From: Pseudoprimorskyibacter sp.
Lineage (GTDB): Bacteria > Pseudomonadota > Alphaproteobacteria > Rhodobacterales > Rhodobacteraceae
Assembly (NCBI GenBank): GCA_029251265.1
Contig: JAQXDR010000220.1
Location: 1 to 52,086 of the forward strand
Reading direction: 5' to 3'
DNA: 52,086 nucleotides
In this document: positions 1 through 8,728 of the stretch, piece by piece
Layout: every line of letters starts with the position of its first letter
Position numbering within the stretch: the stretch's first letter is position 1
Notes under the pieces: generated by a model
Databases searched by the model: none
Told to the model about the DNA's origin: nothing
Seen by the model: only the letters and a program-made list of their open reading frames with translations
Position numbers and translations under genes: made by a program

Positions 1-51
1 GCATCTGCACAGCCCAGCCTGGGTCTGTTCTCGGATGAAGGCGGGCAATTT

Positions 52-1326
52 CTAGGCGGACACGCCATGAACCGTGAAAACCGGCAAAAGACGCTGGCAG
101 CGTTTAACGACCTCTGGCAGCCGAAGATTGCCAACAAGCTCAGCCCAGTCCTGCATCAGAATGACCCGTTGATCCCAGTACGTGGCGCGATTGTAGGTCC
201 GACGCATGACGTTCTTGTCTTGGTGTGCCAACGCCGCTTCGATCACGTCAGAGTCATAGTCCCGCGTATTCAGGATCGTGCTGGCAGTCGACCGGAAGCC
301 ATGTGCGGTCACCTCATCCTTGGTGTAGCCCATCCGGCGCAATGCAGAATTGAACGCGTTCTCGGATAACCACTTTCGGTTCGAGTTCAACGAAGGGAAA
401 ACCAGCTCAACACCCTCAACACTGATCCAGTTCTGTTTGACGAGTTCCAGAGCTTGATCTGATAGGGGAACGATGTGATCACGGCGCATCTTGGTCCGAC
501 CAGCGGGAATGCACCAAGTCTTTTTCTCAAAATCAAATTCTGCCTGCTTCGCACCACGTACTTCACCAGGACGAGCCATCGTCAGGATTTGGAACAGCAA
601 GGCGTCTTTGATCACTCCCGCGCCAGTGTATGCGTCTAGGTCGCGCAGAAACTGGCCAAACGCCTTTTCATCCGTGATGGCGGCGCGGTTGGTCACTTTG
701 ACCGGCAACAATGCACCCTTGATTGCATAAGTAGGGTCGTTGTCGGCTCGCAGGGTTACAGCCGCGAGCCGAAAGATGCCTGAGAGGGTGCCGCGTAGCT
801 TCTTCGCGGTCTCACGTCTGCCACTGGCCTCAACCTTCTTGAGGAGATGGAGTATCTCCGCAGAGGTGATTTTGTTGATTGGACGGTTATGAAGCGGGGC
901 TGCCAAGGTCTCAACGTGCCAGACTTTTTTGCGCAATGTCGCGTCAGCCAGTTCGCGATCATGGGCCATCTGCAAGTATTCTTCAGCAACGAGAAAAAAG
1001 GTGGTGCGCGACTGTATTTCAGCTTCGATCTGGTCGAGGCGCTTCTGCACAGCGGGATCATGGCCGTTTGCCACCATTGCCCGAGCCTCACCGCGCTTCT
1101 TGCGGGCTTGGGCTAGGGTCACGTCGGGGGATATCCCATGAGACAGTAGTCGTTCTTTGCCGATGTGGCGGTACTTTTGCTGCCATATCTTTGAGCCGTT
1201 TGGCTTTTCCAGGGCAAACAAGCCACCGCCGTCCAACAGCTTATAAGATTTGTCCCGAATCTCTGCTTTCCTGATCTTGACGTCCGAAAGTGCTATTTGG
1301 GGTATCGTATGTTCAGTTATGGTCAA
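52..1326 (-). CDS. Tyrosine-type site-specific integrase of a genomic island
   Basis: This 424-residue protein has the layout of tRNA-targeting phage/island integrases. It has an N-terminal DUF4102-like arm-binding domain (about 1-95), a SAM-like core-binding domain (about 105-195) and a catalytic domain (about 215-385). The expected catalytic residues are visible: R252 in ARPGEVRG, K279, H342 and R345 in AHGFRS, H368 in ALAHQD, and nucleophile Y378 in RRTYNRATY. The gene starts 70 bp from the 3' end of a tRNA-Leu gene and is transcribed away from it, the usual arrangement when the element recombines into a tRNA 3' end. The rest of the element would lie left of this window. Family assignment is secure; whether the element is still mobile cannot be judged here. 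Confidence 0.93.
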   Translation of the reverse strand: MTITEHTIPQIALSDVKIRKAEIRDKSYKLLDGGGLFALEKPNGSKIWQQKYRHIGKERLLSHGISPDVTLAQARKKRGEARAMVANGHDPAVQKRLDQIEAEIQSRTTFFLVAEEYLQMAHDRELADATLRKKVWHVETLAAPLHNRPINKITSAEILHLLKKVEASGRRETAKKLRGTLSGIFRLAAVTLRADNDPTYAIKGALLPVKVTNRAAITDEKAFGQFLRDLDAYTGAGVIKDALLFQILTMARPGEVRGAKQAEFDFEKKTWCIPAGRTKMRRDHIVPLSDQALELVKQNWISVEGVELVFPSLNSNRKWLSENAFNSALRRMGYTKDEVTAHGFRSTASTILNTRDYDSDVIEAALAHQDKNVMRRTYNRATYWDQRVILMQDWAELVGNLRLPEVVKRCQRLLPVFTVHGVSA

Positions 1327-1395
1327 ATTGATACGAAAAATTACCGAAAAAATAAATGTTTACAGGTCGATATGTTCAACACTGTTGGGGGTAAA
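1327..1395. promoter_or_regulatory. AT-rich leader of the integrase, candidate arm-binding region
   Basis: The short stretch between the integrase start and the tRNA 3' end is clearly A/T-richer than its surroundings. It would hold the integrase promoter and possibly integrase arm-type sites. No direct repeat was identified with certainty. This is inferred from position and composition only. Confidence 0.3.
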
Positions 1396-1482
1396 TGGTG
1401 CCCAGGAGAGGACTCGAACCTCCACGTCCATACGGACACTAGCACCTGAAGCTAGCGCGTCTACCAATTCCGCCACCTGGGC
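1396..1482 (-). tRNA. tRNA-Leu (CAG)
   Basis: Read on the minus strand this folds as a class II tRNA. It has acceptor stem GCCCAGG/CCTGGGC, a D arm containing GAATTGGTAGAC, anticodon stem CTAGC/GCTAG around loop TTCAGGT (anticodon CAG), a long variable arm, T loop TTCGAGT and an encoded CCA end (1396-1398). The long variable arm and anticodon identify leucine. Its 3' half faces the integrase gene, so it is the probable attachment site of the island. Confidence 0.97.
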
Positions 1483-1620
1483 AGGTGAACCTCACGCCAC
1501 TTACGACTTGCCCCATGTTCTGTCAACGGCCACAAACGATGTTTTTGAACCTTTCATGGATGGGTTGAGGCTTGGGCAATCTCGAAGTACACCAACACCC
1601 AAATTCACGGAGCCTTTCTT

Positions 1621-2601
1621 ATGCCCAAGCTCGTTACCATTTATGGTGGATCCGGTTTTGTCGGACGTTACATCGCGCGTCGTATGGCCAAAGAGGGATG
1701 GCGCGTGCGCGTTGCTGTCCGTCGCCCGAACGAAGCTATTTTTGTTCGACCTTATGGTGCAGCCGGTCAAGTTGAACCGGTTCAATGCAACATTACAGAC
1801 GATGCCAGCACTGCTGCGGCGATGGATGGAGCGGACGCTGTCGTCAATTGTGTTGGAGTATTAAGCGAAGTTGGCCGAAATCGTTTTGACACGATCCACA
1901 TGGAAGGGGCCTCGCGAATCGCCCGTCTGGCTGCAGAACGTGGCATCTCAGATATGGTTCACATATCGGCGATCGGCGCTGATCCGGATGGTGAAAGTCT
2001 CTACGCCCAAACCAAAGGTCGTGGTGAGGCAGCTGTTTTGGCGTTTATGCCTAACGCTATGATACTGCGTCCGTCGATCATATTTGGCGCTGAAGATCAG
2101 TTCTTTAACCGGTTCGCGGCCATGACCCGGATGGGACCTGTTCTGCCGCTGGTTGGTGCAGGGACAAGGTTTCAACCAGTCTACGTCGATGATGTGGCAC
2201 AAGCCGCCGTGATGGGTGTCTGTGGACAAGCGCATGGTATTCACGAATTGGGTGGGCCGGACATCGCCAGTTTCCGCGAACTGATGCAAATCATGCTTGG
2301 CGTTATTCGTCGCAGGCGTTTGGTGCTCGGGCTACCGATGTTTGCGGGGCAGGGCATGGCCTTGGCCTTTGATCTTTTGCAAACAGCTACCTTCGGGTTA
2401 CTGAAAAACGGAATGATCACACGCGATCAGGTTAAATCCTTAAGCCACGACAATGTTGTCGGCAGCGCCGTTGCGACATTTGCCGACCTTAAGATCAGCC
2501 CAAAAGCGATGGCAGCCGTGCTACCCGATTATTTGTGGCGTTTTCGCCCGTCAGGTCAGTATGACGCCATCAAAGATTCTGCCAAAAGCTTGCGTGACTG
2601 A
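1621..2601 (+). CDS. NDUFA9-like NAD(P)-binding protein associated with complex I
   Basis: This 326-residue protein belongs to the atypical short-chain dehydrogenase/epimerase group that includes the NDUFA9 (39-40 kDa) accessory subunit of alphaproteobacterial and mitochondrial complex I. The N-terminus carries a Rossmann loop (YGGSGFVG, about 8-15), followed by NCVGVL and HISAIGAD segments typical of this group. There is no signal peptide or obvious membrane anchor, so it should lie on the cytoplasmic face of NADH dehydrogenase. It is divergent from the tRNA-Leu gene and single. The exact biochemical role is inferred from the family; a stand-alone epimerase is the alternative. Confidence 0.82.
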   Translation: MPKLVTIYGGSGFVGRYIARRMAKEGWRVRVAVRRPNEAIFVRPYGAAGQVEPVQCNITDDASTAAAMDGADAVVNCVGVLSEVGRNRFDTIHMEGASRIARLAAERGISDMVHISAIGADPDGESLYAQTKGRGEAAVLAFMPNAMILRPSIIFGAEDQFFNRFAAMTRMGPVLPLVGAGTRFQPVYVDDVAQAAVMGVCGQAHGIHELGGPDIASFRELMQIMLGVIRRRRLVLGLPMFAGQGMALAFDLLQTATFGLLKNGMITRDQVKSLSHDNVVGSAVATFADLKISPKAMAAVLPDYLWRFRPSGQYDAIKDSAKSLRD

Positions 2602-2603
2602 CG

Positions 2604-2664
2604 AGGTGAACAGGAGAGGCCACTGTGTAGTGACGCACTGCCAATCTGGCCTCACTCACCTTTA
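2604..2664 (+). terminator. Possible terminator after the NDUFA9-like gene
   Basis: Two nested 6-bp stems, AGGTGA/TCACCT and AGGCCA/TGGCCT, are followed by only three T residues. The structure is plausible but the T tract is poor, so it may instead stabilise the mRNA end. Confidence 0.35.
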
Positions 2665-2971
2665 ACGAACATTTTCGCGTTATGCCTCGGACGGTGACGT
2701 TCGATTTATACCCTTTCAAGTCAGGCCACGGAATTAACAGCAGGTTGGCATGGCCTGTGACAAATCTGTCCGAAACGGTTGTTCAGTCGTGTTTGGCTAT
2801 GGAAAGAGAAACGGTCTTCTCGTCGTCTGTTTGTTTATTGGCTGTCCTGCATCAATAAGGTCCAACAGATGCTTTTGTAACAACACGTTTTAACACATGA
2901 TTTTCAAAATTTTTTGATGGAAGGCGCTGTCGTTACAAACCACGCAGGGCGTCGGAAACGCGAAGCATTCT

Positions 2972-2994
2972 TGCAATTCGTGCCGCAAGGTGCA
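2972..2994. promoter_or_regulatory. Paired TGCA boxes, candidate BoxR operator
   Basis: Two TGCA tetramers lie 15 nt apart, about 60 bp upstream of the first gene of the cluster. BzdR/BoxR-family regulators are known to bind operators built from TGCA repeats. A further TGCA is at 5452-5455, before boxC. TGCA is short and self-complementary, so chance occurrence is quite possible. The assignment is an inference from the regulator encoded in the same cluster. Confidence 0.3.
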
Positions 2995-3052
2995 GGATCG
3001 GTAAGACACGCGCGCTGGGCCCAAACCGGCGACCATGAAAGCGGAGGATCTC

Positions 3053-4588
3053 ATGACCCAAAACGGCAATGCCGCACTTTGGTTTGTTGACCGGCACATT
3101 GACGAGGGGCGTGAAAATTGCACCGCTTTTGTCGAGGCAACGGGCGCTAAACGTCGTTTGACGTATGGACAGTTGGCACATCAATCTGGACAGGTTGCGG
3201 GTGCGCTGCGTCGCGCTGGTCTGAAACAGGAAGACCGCGTCGCTTGTATCGTATTGGACCAGATAGAATATCCAGCCTTGTTTTGGGGTGCGCTGCGGGC
3301 GGGTGTTGTGCCAGTGCTTTTGAATACGCTTCTTGGGTCCGAAATCTATGACGTGATTTTACGCGATGCGCGGGCATCTGCTTTGATTGTGTCGGCGGAA
3401 CTTTGGCCTGTTGTGGGGCCTGTCGTTGCAAACCAACCGGATTTAAAACAAGTGATTATCATCGGGGATGGGCCCGCTGACATCCAATCTTGGGATGATT
3501 TTATCACGGGCGCCCCTGCGGCACCGATGGCACAGGTGACGTCTGACGACTGTGCGTTCTGGCTCTATTCATCCGGATCAACAGGGCGTCCAAAAGGGGT
3601 GCGCCATGTTCACAGCGCATTGCGCGCAACGGCTGATACATACGGCGCACAGGTTTTGGGTATCCGGCAAGGTGATATCATATTTTCGGCGGCCAAGATT
3701 TTTTTCGCCTATGGGCTTGGGAATGCGATGACTTTTCCCATGGCAGTGGGGGCGACATCGGTTCTGTTTAACGGACGTCCCACACCGGATGTGGCGCTGC
3801 AAATAATTTCTGAAACGGGCGCCACCATATTTTGTGGTGTGCCGACGCTTTATGCGGCCATGGTGGCACAGATTGAACAGGCGAAGATGCCTGCGCACAG
3901 CTTGCGTCAATGTATTTCGGCGGGCGAGGCCCTGCCTGCCGAGGTGGGTCACTCTTGGTCACGACTAACAGAGGTAGAAATTCTGGATGGGGTCGGATCG
4001 ACTGAAATGCTACACATCTTTCTGTCAAACCATCCAAACGATATTGTCTACGGCACCTCAGGGCGCGCTGTGCCGGGATATGAACTAAAGTGCTTGACCG
4101 AAGACGGGCGTCAAATTGTTCCCGGAGAAGTGGGTGAAATGCTGGTGCGCGGAGAGAGTGCAGCAGATGGTTATTGGAACCAACGATCCAAAAGCCGCAC
4201 GACATTCGAGGGCGAATGGACTAGGACTGGCGATAAATACGAGATCCGTGATGATGGCAGGTACGTCTACTGTGGTCGCACTGATGATATGTTCAAGGTC
4301 TCGGGCATATGGGTCAGTCCGTTTGAGGTCGAACAAGCGCTTGTAACCCATCCCGCAGTACTGGAAGCGGCGGTCGTATCGGCTCGCGATGGGGACGGTC
4401 TTGAAAAACCGAAAGCGTATGTGGTTCTAAAGGCAGAGGCAGCAGATGACCTTGCCGATGCCCTAAAGAGCTTGGTTCAGGACAGGATTGGTAAATGGAA
4501 ATATCCCCGTTGGGTTGAGATTGTTTCTGATTTGCCAAAAACGGCCACAGGTAAAATCCAAAGGTTCAAGCTTCGGGATATGCCGTGA
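3053..4588 (+). CDS. Benzoate-CoA ligase
   Basis: This enzyme activates benzoate to benzoyl-CoA with ATP and CoA, the entry step of the box pathway. It is an ANL-superfamily adenylating enzyme of about 511 residues. It carries the phosphate-binding loop SSGSTGRPKG (about 173-182), the benzoate-ligase-type motif DGVGSTEMLHIF (about 312-323), a YCGRTDDMFKVSG hinge and the C-terminal catalytic lysine in TATGKIQRF. I chose the ATG at 3053 because GGAGGA precedes it by 4 nt; an in-frame ATG at 3035 is less well supported. The stop overlaps the next start by 4 bp, so translation is probably coupled. A related aryl acid could be the true substrate. Confidence 0.9.
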   Translation: MTQNGNAALWFVDRHIDEGRENCTAFVEATGAKRRLTYGQLAHQSGQVAGALRRAGLKQEDRVACIVLDQIEYPALFWGALRAGVVPVLLNTLLGSEIYDVILRDARASALIVSAELWPVVGPVVANQPDLKQVIIIGDGPADIQSWDDFITGAPAAPMAQVTSDDCAFWLYSSGSTGRPKGVRHVHSALRATADTYGAQVLGIRQGDIIFSAAKIFFAYGLGNAMTFPMAVGATSVLFNGRPTPDVALQIISETGATIFCGVPTLYAAMVAQIEQAKMPAHSLRQCISAGEALPAEVGHSWSRLTEVEILDGVGSTEMLHIFLSNHPNDIVYGTSGRAVPGYELKCLTEDGRQIVPGEVGEMLVRGESAADGYWNQRSKSRTTFEGEWTRTGDKYEIRDDGRYVYCGRTDDMFKVSGIWVSPFEVEQALVTHPAVLEAAVVSARDGDGLEKPKAYVVLKAEAADDLADALKSLVQDRIGKWKYPRWVEIVSDLPKTATGKIQRFKLRDMP

Positions 4589-5385
4589 TAGACTGGGCGT
4601 CCGGATCAGGATGGTGTCAGGCGGGTGGACATAGGCTGGAGTGGCGTGCCACTGGACCGGCACCGACAAAAGCACCAACCATTGTTTTGTTGCATGAAGG
4701 TCTGGGAAGCGTGTCCCTATGGCGAAATTTTCCGGATCGCTTGGCGCAAGCGACAGGCTGTGGGGTGTTTGCCTTCAGCCGGGCGGGCTACGGCCAGTCG
4801 GACGTCAAAGATCTGCCGTGGGCAGTGGATTATATGACCCGCGAGGCAACGGTTGTTTTGCCCGAGGTGTTGAAAGCGTTGTCTGCCCCGGATGTTATCC
4901 TGTTTGGGCATTCAGATGGTGGCACGATTGCGGCCCTGCACGCGGCCCTTGCGCCTGAAGAAAATATTCGGGCTATAATTTTGCTGGCTCCACATCTTTT
5001 TGCAGAAGCAATCGCCTTGCAAGAAATTGCTCGTGCGCACTCCGTCTACGAGACGGATCTGCGACAGCGTCTGGCGCGTCATCACCGCGATCCTGATGTT
5101 GCCTTTGGCGGGTGGGCTGGTGCTTGGCTACATCCGGACTTTGCGATCTGGGACCAGCGCCATATTGCACGTCATATCACCTGCCCTGTACTGGCGTTGC
5201 AGGGAAAGCAGGATCAATATGGATCGGCAGAACAAGTGTTATTGTATGCAGATTTATGTCCGGGTGACGCGAGTGTTTACCTTCTTGACGCGTGTCGTCA
5301 TGCCCCACATCAGGATCAACCTGCTGTTGTACTTGATCATACAAAACAGTTCTTAAAGACACGCAATATGAAATATAATGCATAA
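4585..5385 (+). CDS. Alpha/beta-fold hydrolase of the benzoate cluster
   Basis: A 266-residue alpha/beta hydrolase with a visible catalytic triad: Ser110 in FGHSDGG, Asp210 in QGKQDQYG and His239 in CRHAPHQ. The oxyanion region is LLHEGLGS near residue 35. It starts with GTG inside the end of the ligase gene. Such hydrolases recur in benzoyl-CoA clusters, where proposed roles are hydrolysis of CoA thioesters or of lactones formed by side reactions of the epoxide or ring-opened intermediates. The precise substrate cannot be read from the sequence. It is cytoplasmic, with no signal peptide. Confidence 0.82.
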   Translation: MIDWASGSGWCQAGGHRLEWRATGPAPTKAPTIVLLHEGLGSVSLWRNFPDRLAQATGCGVFAFSRAGYGQSDVKDLPWAVDYMTREATVVLPEVLKALSAPDVILFGHSDGGTIAALHAALAPEENIRAIILLAPHLFAEAIALQEIARAHSVYETDLRQRLARHHRDPDVAFGGWAGAWLHPDFAIWDQRHIARHITCPVLALQGKQDQYGSAEQVLLYADLCPGDASVYLLDACRHAPHQDQPAVVLDHTKQFLKTRNMKYNA

Positions 5386-5480
5386 TAAGTATTGAATACA
5401 GTGTATTTCGCGTCAAATGAAACCTTTACGCTTCAGTTGATAGCACTATATTGCACGTAACTGGAATTAAGAGGTCCGGC
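5386..5480 (+). promoter_or_regulatory. Intergenic segment before boxC
   Basis: This is a 95-bp AT-rich gap between the hydrolase and boxC, with a TGCA box at 5452-5455. It is long enough for a second, internal promoter of the cluster, but no convincing -35/-10 pair was settled on. Confidence 0.3.
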
Positions 5481-7142
5481 ATGACAAAAGTCATCGACTT
5501 TCAGACTGATCCATCACGCTATCGCCATTGGCGGATCGAATACAACGGTCCGGTGGCGCAGCTTATCATGGATGTGGATGAAACGGCGGGTCTGTTTGAT
5601 GGCTATTTATTAAAGTTGAATTCATACGACCTAGGCGTGGATATCGAACTGAATGATATCGTGCAGCGCATGCGTTTTGAACACCCTGAGGTCAAAGTGG
5701 TAGTCATGCAGTCGGGCAAGGATCGCGTGTTTTGCGCTGGTGCAAACATCCGCATGCTAGGTGGTGCGGCGCACAGCCATAAGGTGAACTTTTGCAAGTT
5801 CACGAACGAAACACGCAACACCTACGAGGCGGCCGAAGCCGACAGTGGTCAGAAATATATCGCCGCGATCAAAGGGGCCTGTGCGGGCGGTGGTTACGAA
5901 TTGGCTTTGGCCTGCAATTATTTGATGCTGACCGACGACAGCAGCAGCTCTGTCTCTTTGCCCGAGGTGCCGTTGTTGGCGGTGTTACCGGGTACCGGCG
6001 GTTTGACCCGTGTGACGGACAAACGTCAGGTCCGCCGTGATTTGGCGGATGTGTTTTGTGCAACCGAAGAGGGCGTGCGTGGCAAGCGTGCCCGAAAATG
6101 GGGTCTGGTGGACGAGGTCATACCGAACTCTCGGTTCGACGCCACCGTGTCCGAAAGAGCAGCGGAGTTTGCAGCCGCCTCTTCGAAACAAGACGTTGAC
6201 GATGGCATAGTCCTGAAGCCTCTGGATCGCCGCATCTCGCAAACGGGGGATCTAAGCTACAGTTTGGTCGAGGTTGCGTTGGACCGGAGCGGTGGCCGTG
6301 TCACTATAACGTTGAAAGGACCCGAGAGTGCAGCCGCAACCGATATGGCGGCGGTTCAGGCTGAAGGGGATCAGACATATCTGCTGCGCTTGGCACGGGA
6401 ATTTGAGGATGCCATCCTTCATCTGCGCGCAAACGAAGCCAAGCTGGGCGTATGGGTAATCTGCACACAAGGGGATCCTGCCGAAGTCGCAGCACACGAG
6501 GCTGTAATGCTCGATAATCGCGATCACTGGCTTGCAAATGAAGTGCTGCATTATTGGAAACGCGTGCTCAAACGTTTGGATGTAACCTCTCGGTCACTGG
6601 TTGCTTTGGTTGAACATGGATCTTGCTATGCAGGTGTTTTGGCGGAATTGCTGTGGTCTGTCGATCGCAGCTATATGATGGAGGACGAGTTCGAGGGCGA
6701 CAATCGCCCCACTGCGGCCATTCACATGACACGGGGCAATTTTGGATCCTATCCGATGGGTAACGATCTGACCCGTCTGCAAACACGTTTTTTGGGACAT
6801 GCCGAAGCCGTCACAAACGCCGAGGATGTGATTGGGACACCGCTTGAGGCAGAACGGGCTGAAGACCTCGGTCTTGTAACCATGATCCTTGACGATATCG
6901 ACTGGGAAGACGAGATCCGTATTTTCCTTGAGGAACGCTCAAGCTTCAGCCCTGATGCCATGACGGGCATGGAGGCGAATTTGCGTTTTGCGGGACCCGA
7001 GACGATGGAAACACGCATTTTTGGCCGTTTAACAGCGTGGCAAAACTGGATTTTTAACCGACCTAACGCAGTCGGTGCCGAGGGTGCGCTGCAGCGCTAT
7101 GGCACCGGACAGCGGGGACAATATGACCCTGAACGTGTCTAG
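5481..7142 (+). CDS. boxC: Benzoyl-CoA-dihydrodiol lyase BoxC
   Basis: BoxC opens the 2,3-epoxybenzoyl-CoA ring with water and releases formate and 3,4-dehydroadipyl-CoA semialdehyde. At 553 residues it has the family's duplicated crotonase layout. The N-terminal half carries VFCAGANIRMLGG and the oxyanion-hole segment KGACAGGGYELALACN. The C-terminal half carries the unusual VEHGSCYAGVLAELLWSVDRSYM segment typical of BoxC. The ATG at 5481 follows AAGAGG; an upstream in-frame ATG at 5451 lacks a binding site. It sits directly before boxB, so the two consecutive ring-cleavage enzymes are co-expressed. Confidence 0.95.
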   Translation: MTKVIDFQTDPSRYRHWRIEYNGPVAQLIMDVDETAGLFDGYLLKLNSYDLGVDIELNDIVQRMRFEHPEVKVVVMQSGKDRVFCAGANIRMLGGAAHSHKVNFCKFTNETRNTYEAAEADSGQKYIAAIKGACAGGGYELALACNYLMLTDDSSSSVSLPEVPLLAVLPGTGGLTRVTDKRQVRRDLADVFCATEEGVRGKRARKWGLVDEVIPNSRFDATVSERAAEFAAASSKQDVDDGIVLKPLDRRISQTGDLSYSLVEVALDRSGGRVTITLKGPESAAATDMAAVQAEGDQTYLLRLAREFEDAILHLRANEAKLGVWVICTQGDPAEVAAHEAVMLDNRDHWLANEVLHYWKRVLKRLDVTSRSLVALVEHGSCYAGVLAELLWSVDRSYMMEDEFEGDNRPTAAIHMTRGNFGSYPMGNDLTRLQTRFLGHAEAVTNAEDVIGTPLEAERAEDLGLVTMILDDIDWEDEIRIFLEERSSFSPDAMTGMEANLRFAGPETMETRIFGRLTAWQNWIFNRPNAVGAEGALQRYGTGQRGQYDPERV

Positions 7143-7203
7143 TGACACATCAAAGCAGGCTCTTTGTAAACAGAACGCGTATTCGCACTAATCAAGGAAA
7201 TTC

Positions 7204-7222
7204 GGTGGGTTAATGATCCACC
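7204..7222 (+). other. Hairpin between boxC and boxB
   Basis: GGTGG (7204-7208) and CCACC (7218-7222) form a short stem in the 101-bp boxC-boxB spacer, ending just upstream of the boxB binding site AAAGGGAAG. No T tract follows, so it is not a classical terminator. It may be an mRNA processing or stability element. Confidence 0.4.
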
Positions 7223-7243
7223 CTAGGCAAAGGGAAGACGACG

Positions 7244-8695
7244 ATGCTGGACCATATAAAAGTGGACTATGACACGCAGATCCCAAATAATGTGGGACTT
7301 AGCCAAGACCGCAAAGTGCTCAAGGCACTTCAAAAATGGCATCCTGGATATCTGGATTGGTGGAACCGTTTGATCCCCCAAAACTTTCAGGACAGCATGG
7401 TATATCTGCGCACCGCTGTGAGTGTGGATCCAAAAGGTTGGGCAAAATTTGATTACGTCAAGATGCCCGAGTACAAATGGGGTGTTTTGCTCGCTCCACA
7501 GGTCGAGGATCGTATGATCCCCTGCGGAGAAAATAAAGGCCAACCGGCGTGGCAAGAGGTGCCGGGCGAATACCGCAATATGCTCAAGCGGTTGATTATC
7601 ATTCAGGGCGATACCGAACCCGGGTCGGTCGAACAGCAGCGTTTTCTGGGGCTAACCGCACCATCTCTGTATGATATGCGCAATCTGTTCCAGGTGAATG
7701 TCGAAGAGGGACGTCACCTTTGGGCCATGGTCTACCTGCTCCAGAAATACTTTGGCAAAGACGGCCGCGAAGAGGCTGACGAACTGCTTGTCCGGTCCTC
7801 TGGTAGTGACGAGGCCCCGCGTATGCTGGGCGCCTTTAACGAAGAAACGCCGGACTGGTTATCGTTTTTCATGTTCACATATTTTACGGACCGTGACGGA
7901 AAGATGCAGTTGGAGAGCCTCGCGCAATCGGGTTTTGACCCTCTGTCGCGGACATGTCGTTTCATGTTGACCGAAGAAGCCCACCATATGTTTGTTGGTG
8001 AAACCGGAGTTGGCCGCGTTGTGCAGGCCACCTGTCTGGCGATGAAGGCGGCTGGTATTACAGATCCCTACGACATCGGACGTATTCGGGACCTTGGGGT
8101 CATTGACCTGCCAACAATCCAGAAAAAACTGAATCTGCATTATTCTTTGTCGCTGGATCTCTTTGGCCAAGAGGTGTCGACCAATGCTGCAAACGCGTTC
8201 AACGCAGGTATCAAAGCCCGCTATATGGAACATCGTATCGACGATGATCATCAGCTGACCAACGATACGTATATGGTTAAATCGGTCGTCAATGGCCAGA
8301 TCCTTGATCAAGAAGTATCCGCCTTGACTGCGATTAATATGCGCCTGCGCGATGATTATATACGTGATGCATCTGGTGGCCTAAGACGTTGGAACAAGCA
8401 GATTAAACGTGATGGTATCGATTTTGAGCTGAAGCTGCCGCATCAGGCGTTTCACCGCCAGATTGGTGTGTTTTCCGCGATCAAAGCCGATCCTGAGGGC
8501 AACACTCTGTCTGATACTGAATGGGCTGCGAACAAGGGTCGATGGCTGCCCACGAAAGCAGATGGCGACTACATTCAATCGCTTATGGTGCCGTGTTACG
8601 AGCCCGGAGAATACGCCAGCTGGATCGCACCTCCAAAGGTTGGGATCAACAACCAGCCGGGTGATTTTGAGTACGTCAAACTGCATTTCGCTTAA
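7244..8695 (+). CDS. boxB: Benzoyl-CoA 2,3-epoxidase oxygenase subunit BoxB
   Basis: BoxB is the diiron monooxygenase that converts benzoyl-CoA to 2,3-epoxybenzoyl-CoA using O2 and reducing equivalents. The 483-residue length matches the family. The diiron ligand set can be placed: E125 in GDTEPGS, E155 and H158 in NVEEGRH, D216 in YFTDRDG, E245 and H248 in TEEAHHMF. A strong binding site (AAAGGGAAG) precedes the ATG. The canonical electron donor BoxA, an FAD/iron-sulfur reductase, is not next to it; a flavodoxin gene follows 33 bp downstream. A 12-bp sequence of its last codons (8678-8689) recurs at the flavodoxin start. Confidence 0.96.
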   Translation: MLDHIKVDYDTQIPNNVGLSQDRKVLKALQKWHPGYLDWWNRLIPQNFQDSMVYLRTAVSVDPKGWAKFDYVKMPEYKWGVLLAPQVEDRMIPCGENKGQPAWQEVPGEYRNMLKRLIIIQGDTEPGSVEQQRFLGLTAPSLYDMRNLFQVNVEEGRHLWAMVYLLQKYFGKDGREEADELLVRSSGSDEAPRMLGAFNEETPDWLSFFMFTYFTDRDGKMQLESLAQSGFDPLSRTCRFMLTEEAHHMFVGETGVGRVVQATCLAMKAAGITDPYDIGRIRDLGVIDLPTIQKKLNLHYSLSLDLFGQEVSTNAANAFNAGIKARYMEHRIDDDHQLTNDTYMVKSVVNGQILDQEVSALTAINMRLRDDYIRDASGGLRRWNKQIKRDGIDFELKLPHQAFHRQIGVFSAIKADPEGNTLSDTEWAANKGRWLPTKADGDYIQSLMVPCYEPGEYASWIAPPKVGINNQPGDFEYVKLHFA

Positions 8696-8728
8696 TGTGC
8701 CCATCCAGCGTCTTAAAAGGAGGCCCTG

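Larger units (their letters stand above)
2602..3052. other. Intergenic region upstream of the benzoate cluster
   Basis: No gene was recognised in these roughly 450 bases. The left end holds a nested inverted repeat just after the NDUFA9-like gene: AGGTGA (2604-2609) with TCACCT (2656-2661), and inside it AGGCCA (2617-2622) with TGGCCT (2647-2652). It could be a terminator with a weak T tract. The right end must contain the promoter of the aromatic cluster. TGCA tetramers occur at 2848, 2972 and 2991. An ATG at 3035 also opens the ligase frame, but the ribosome binding site favours 3053. Confidence 0.5.

Noticed and set aside
1-1396. Prophage
   Set aside because: Only the integrase is in the window; no structural or lysis genes are seen, so the element type cannot be named.
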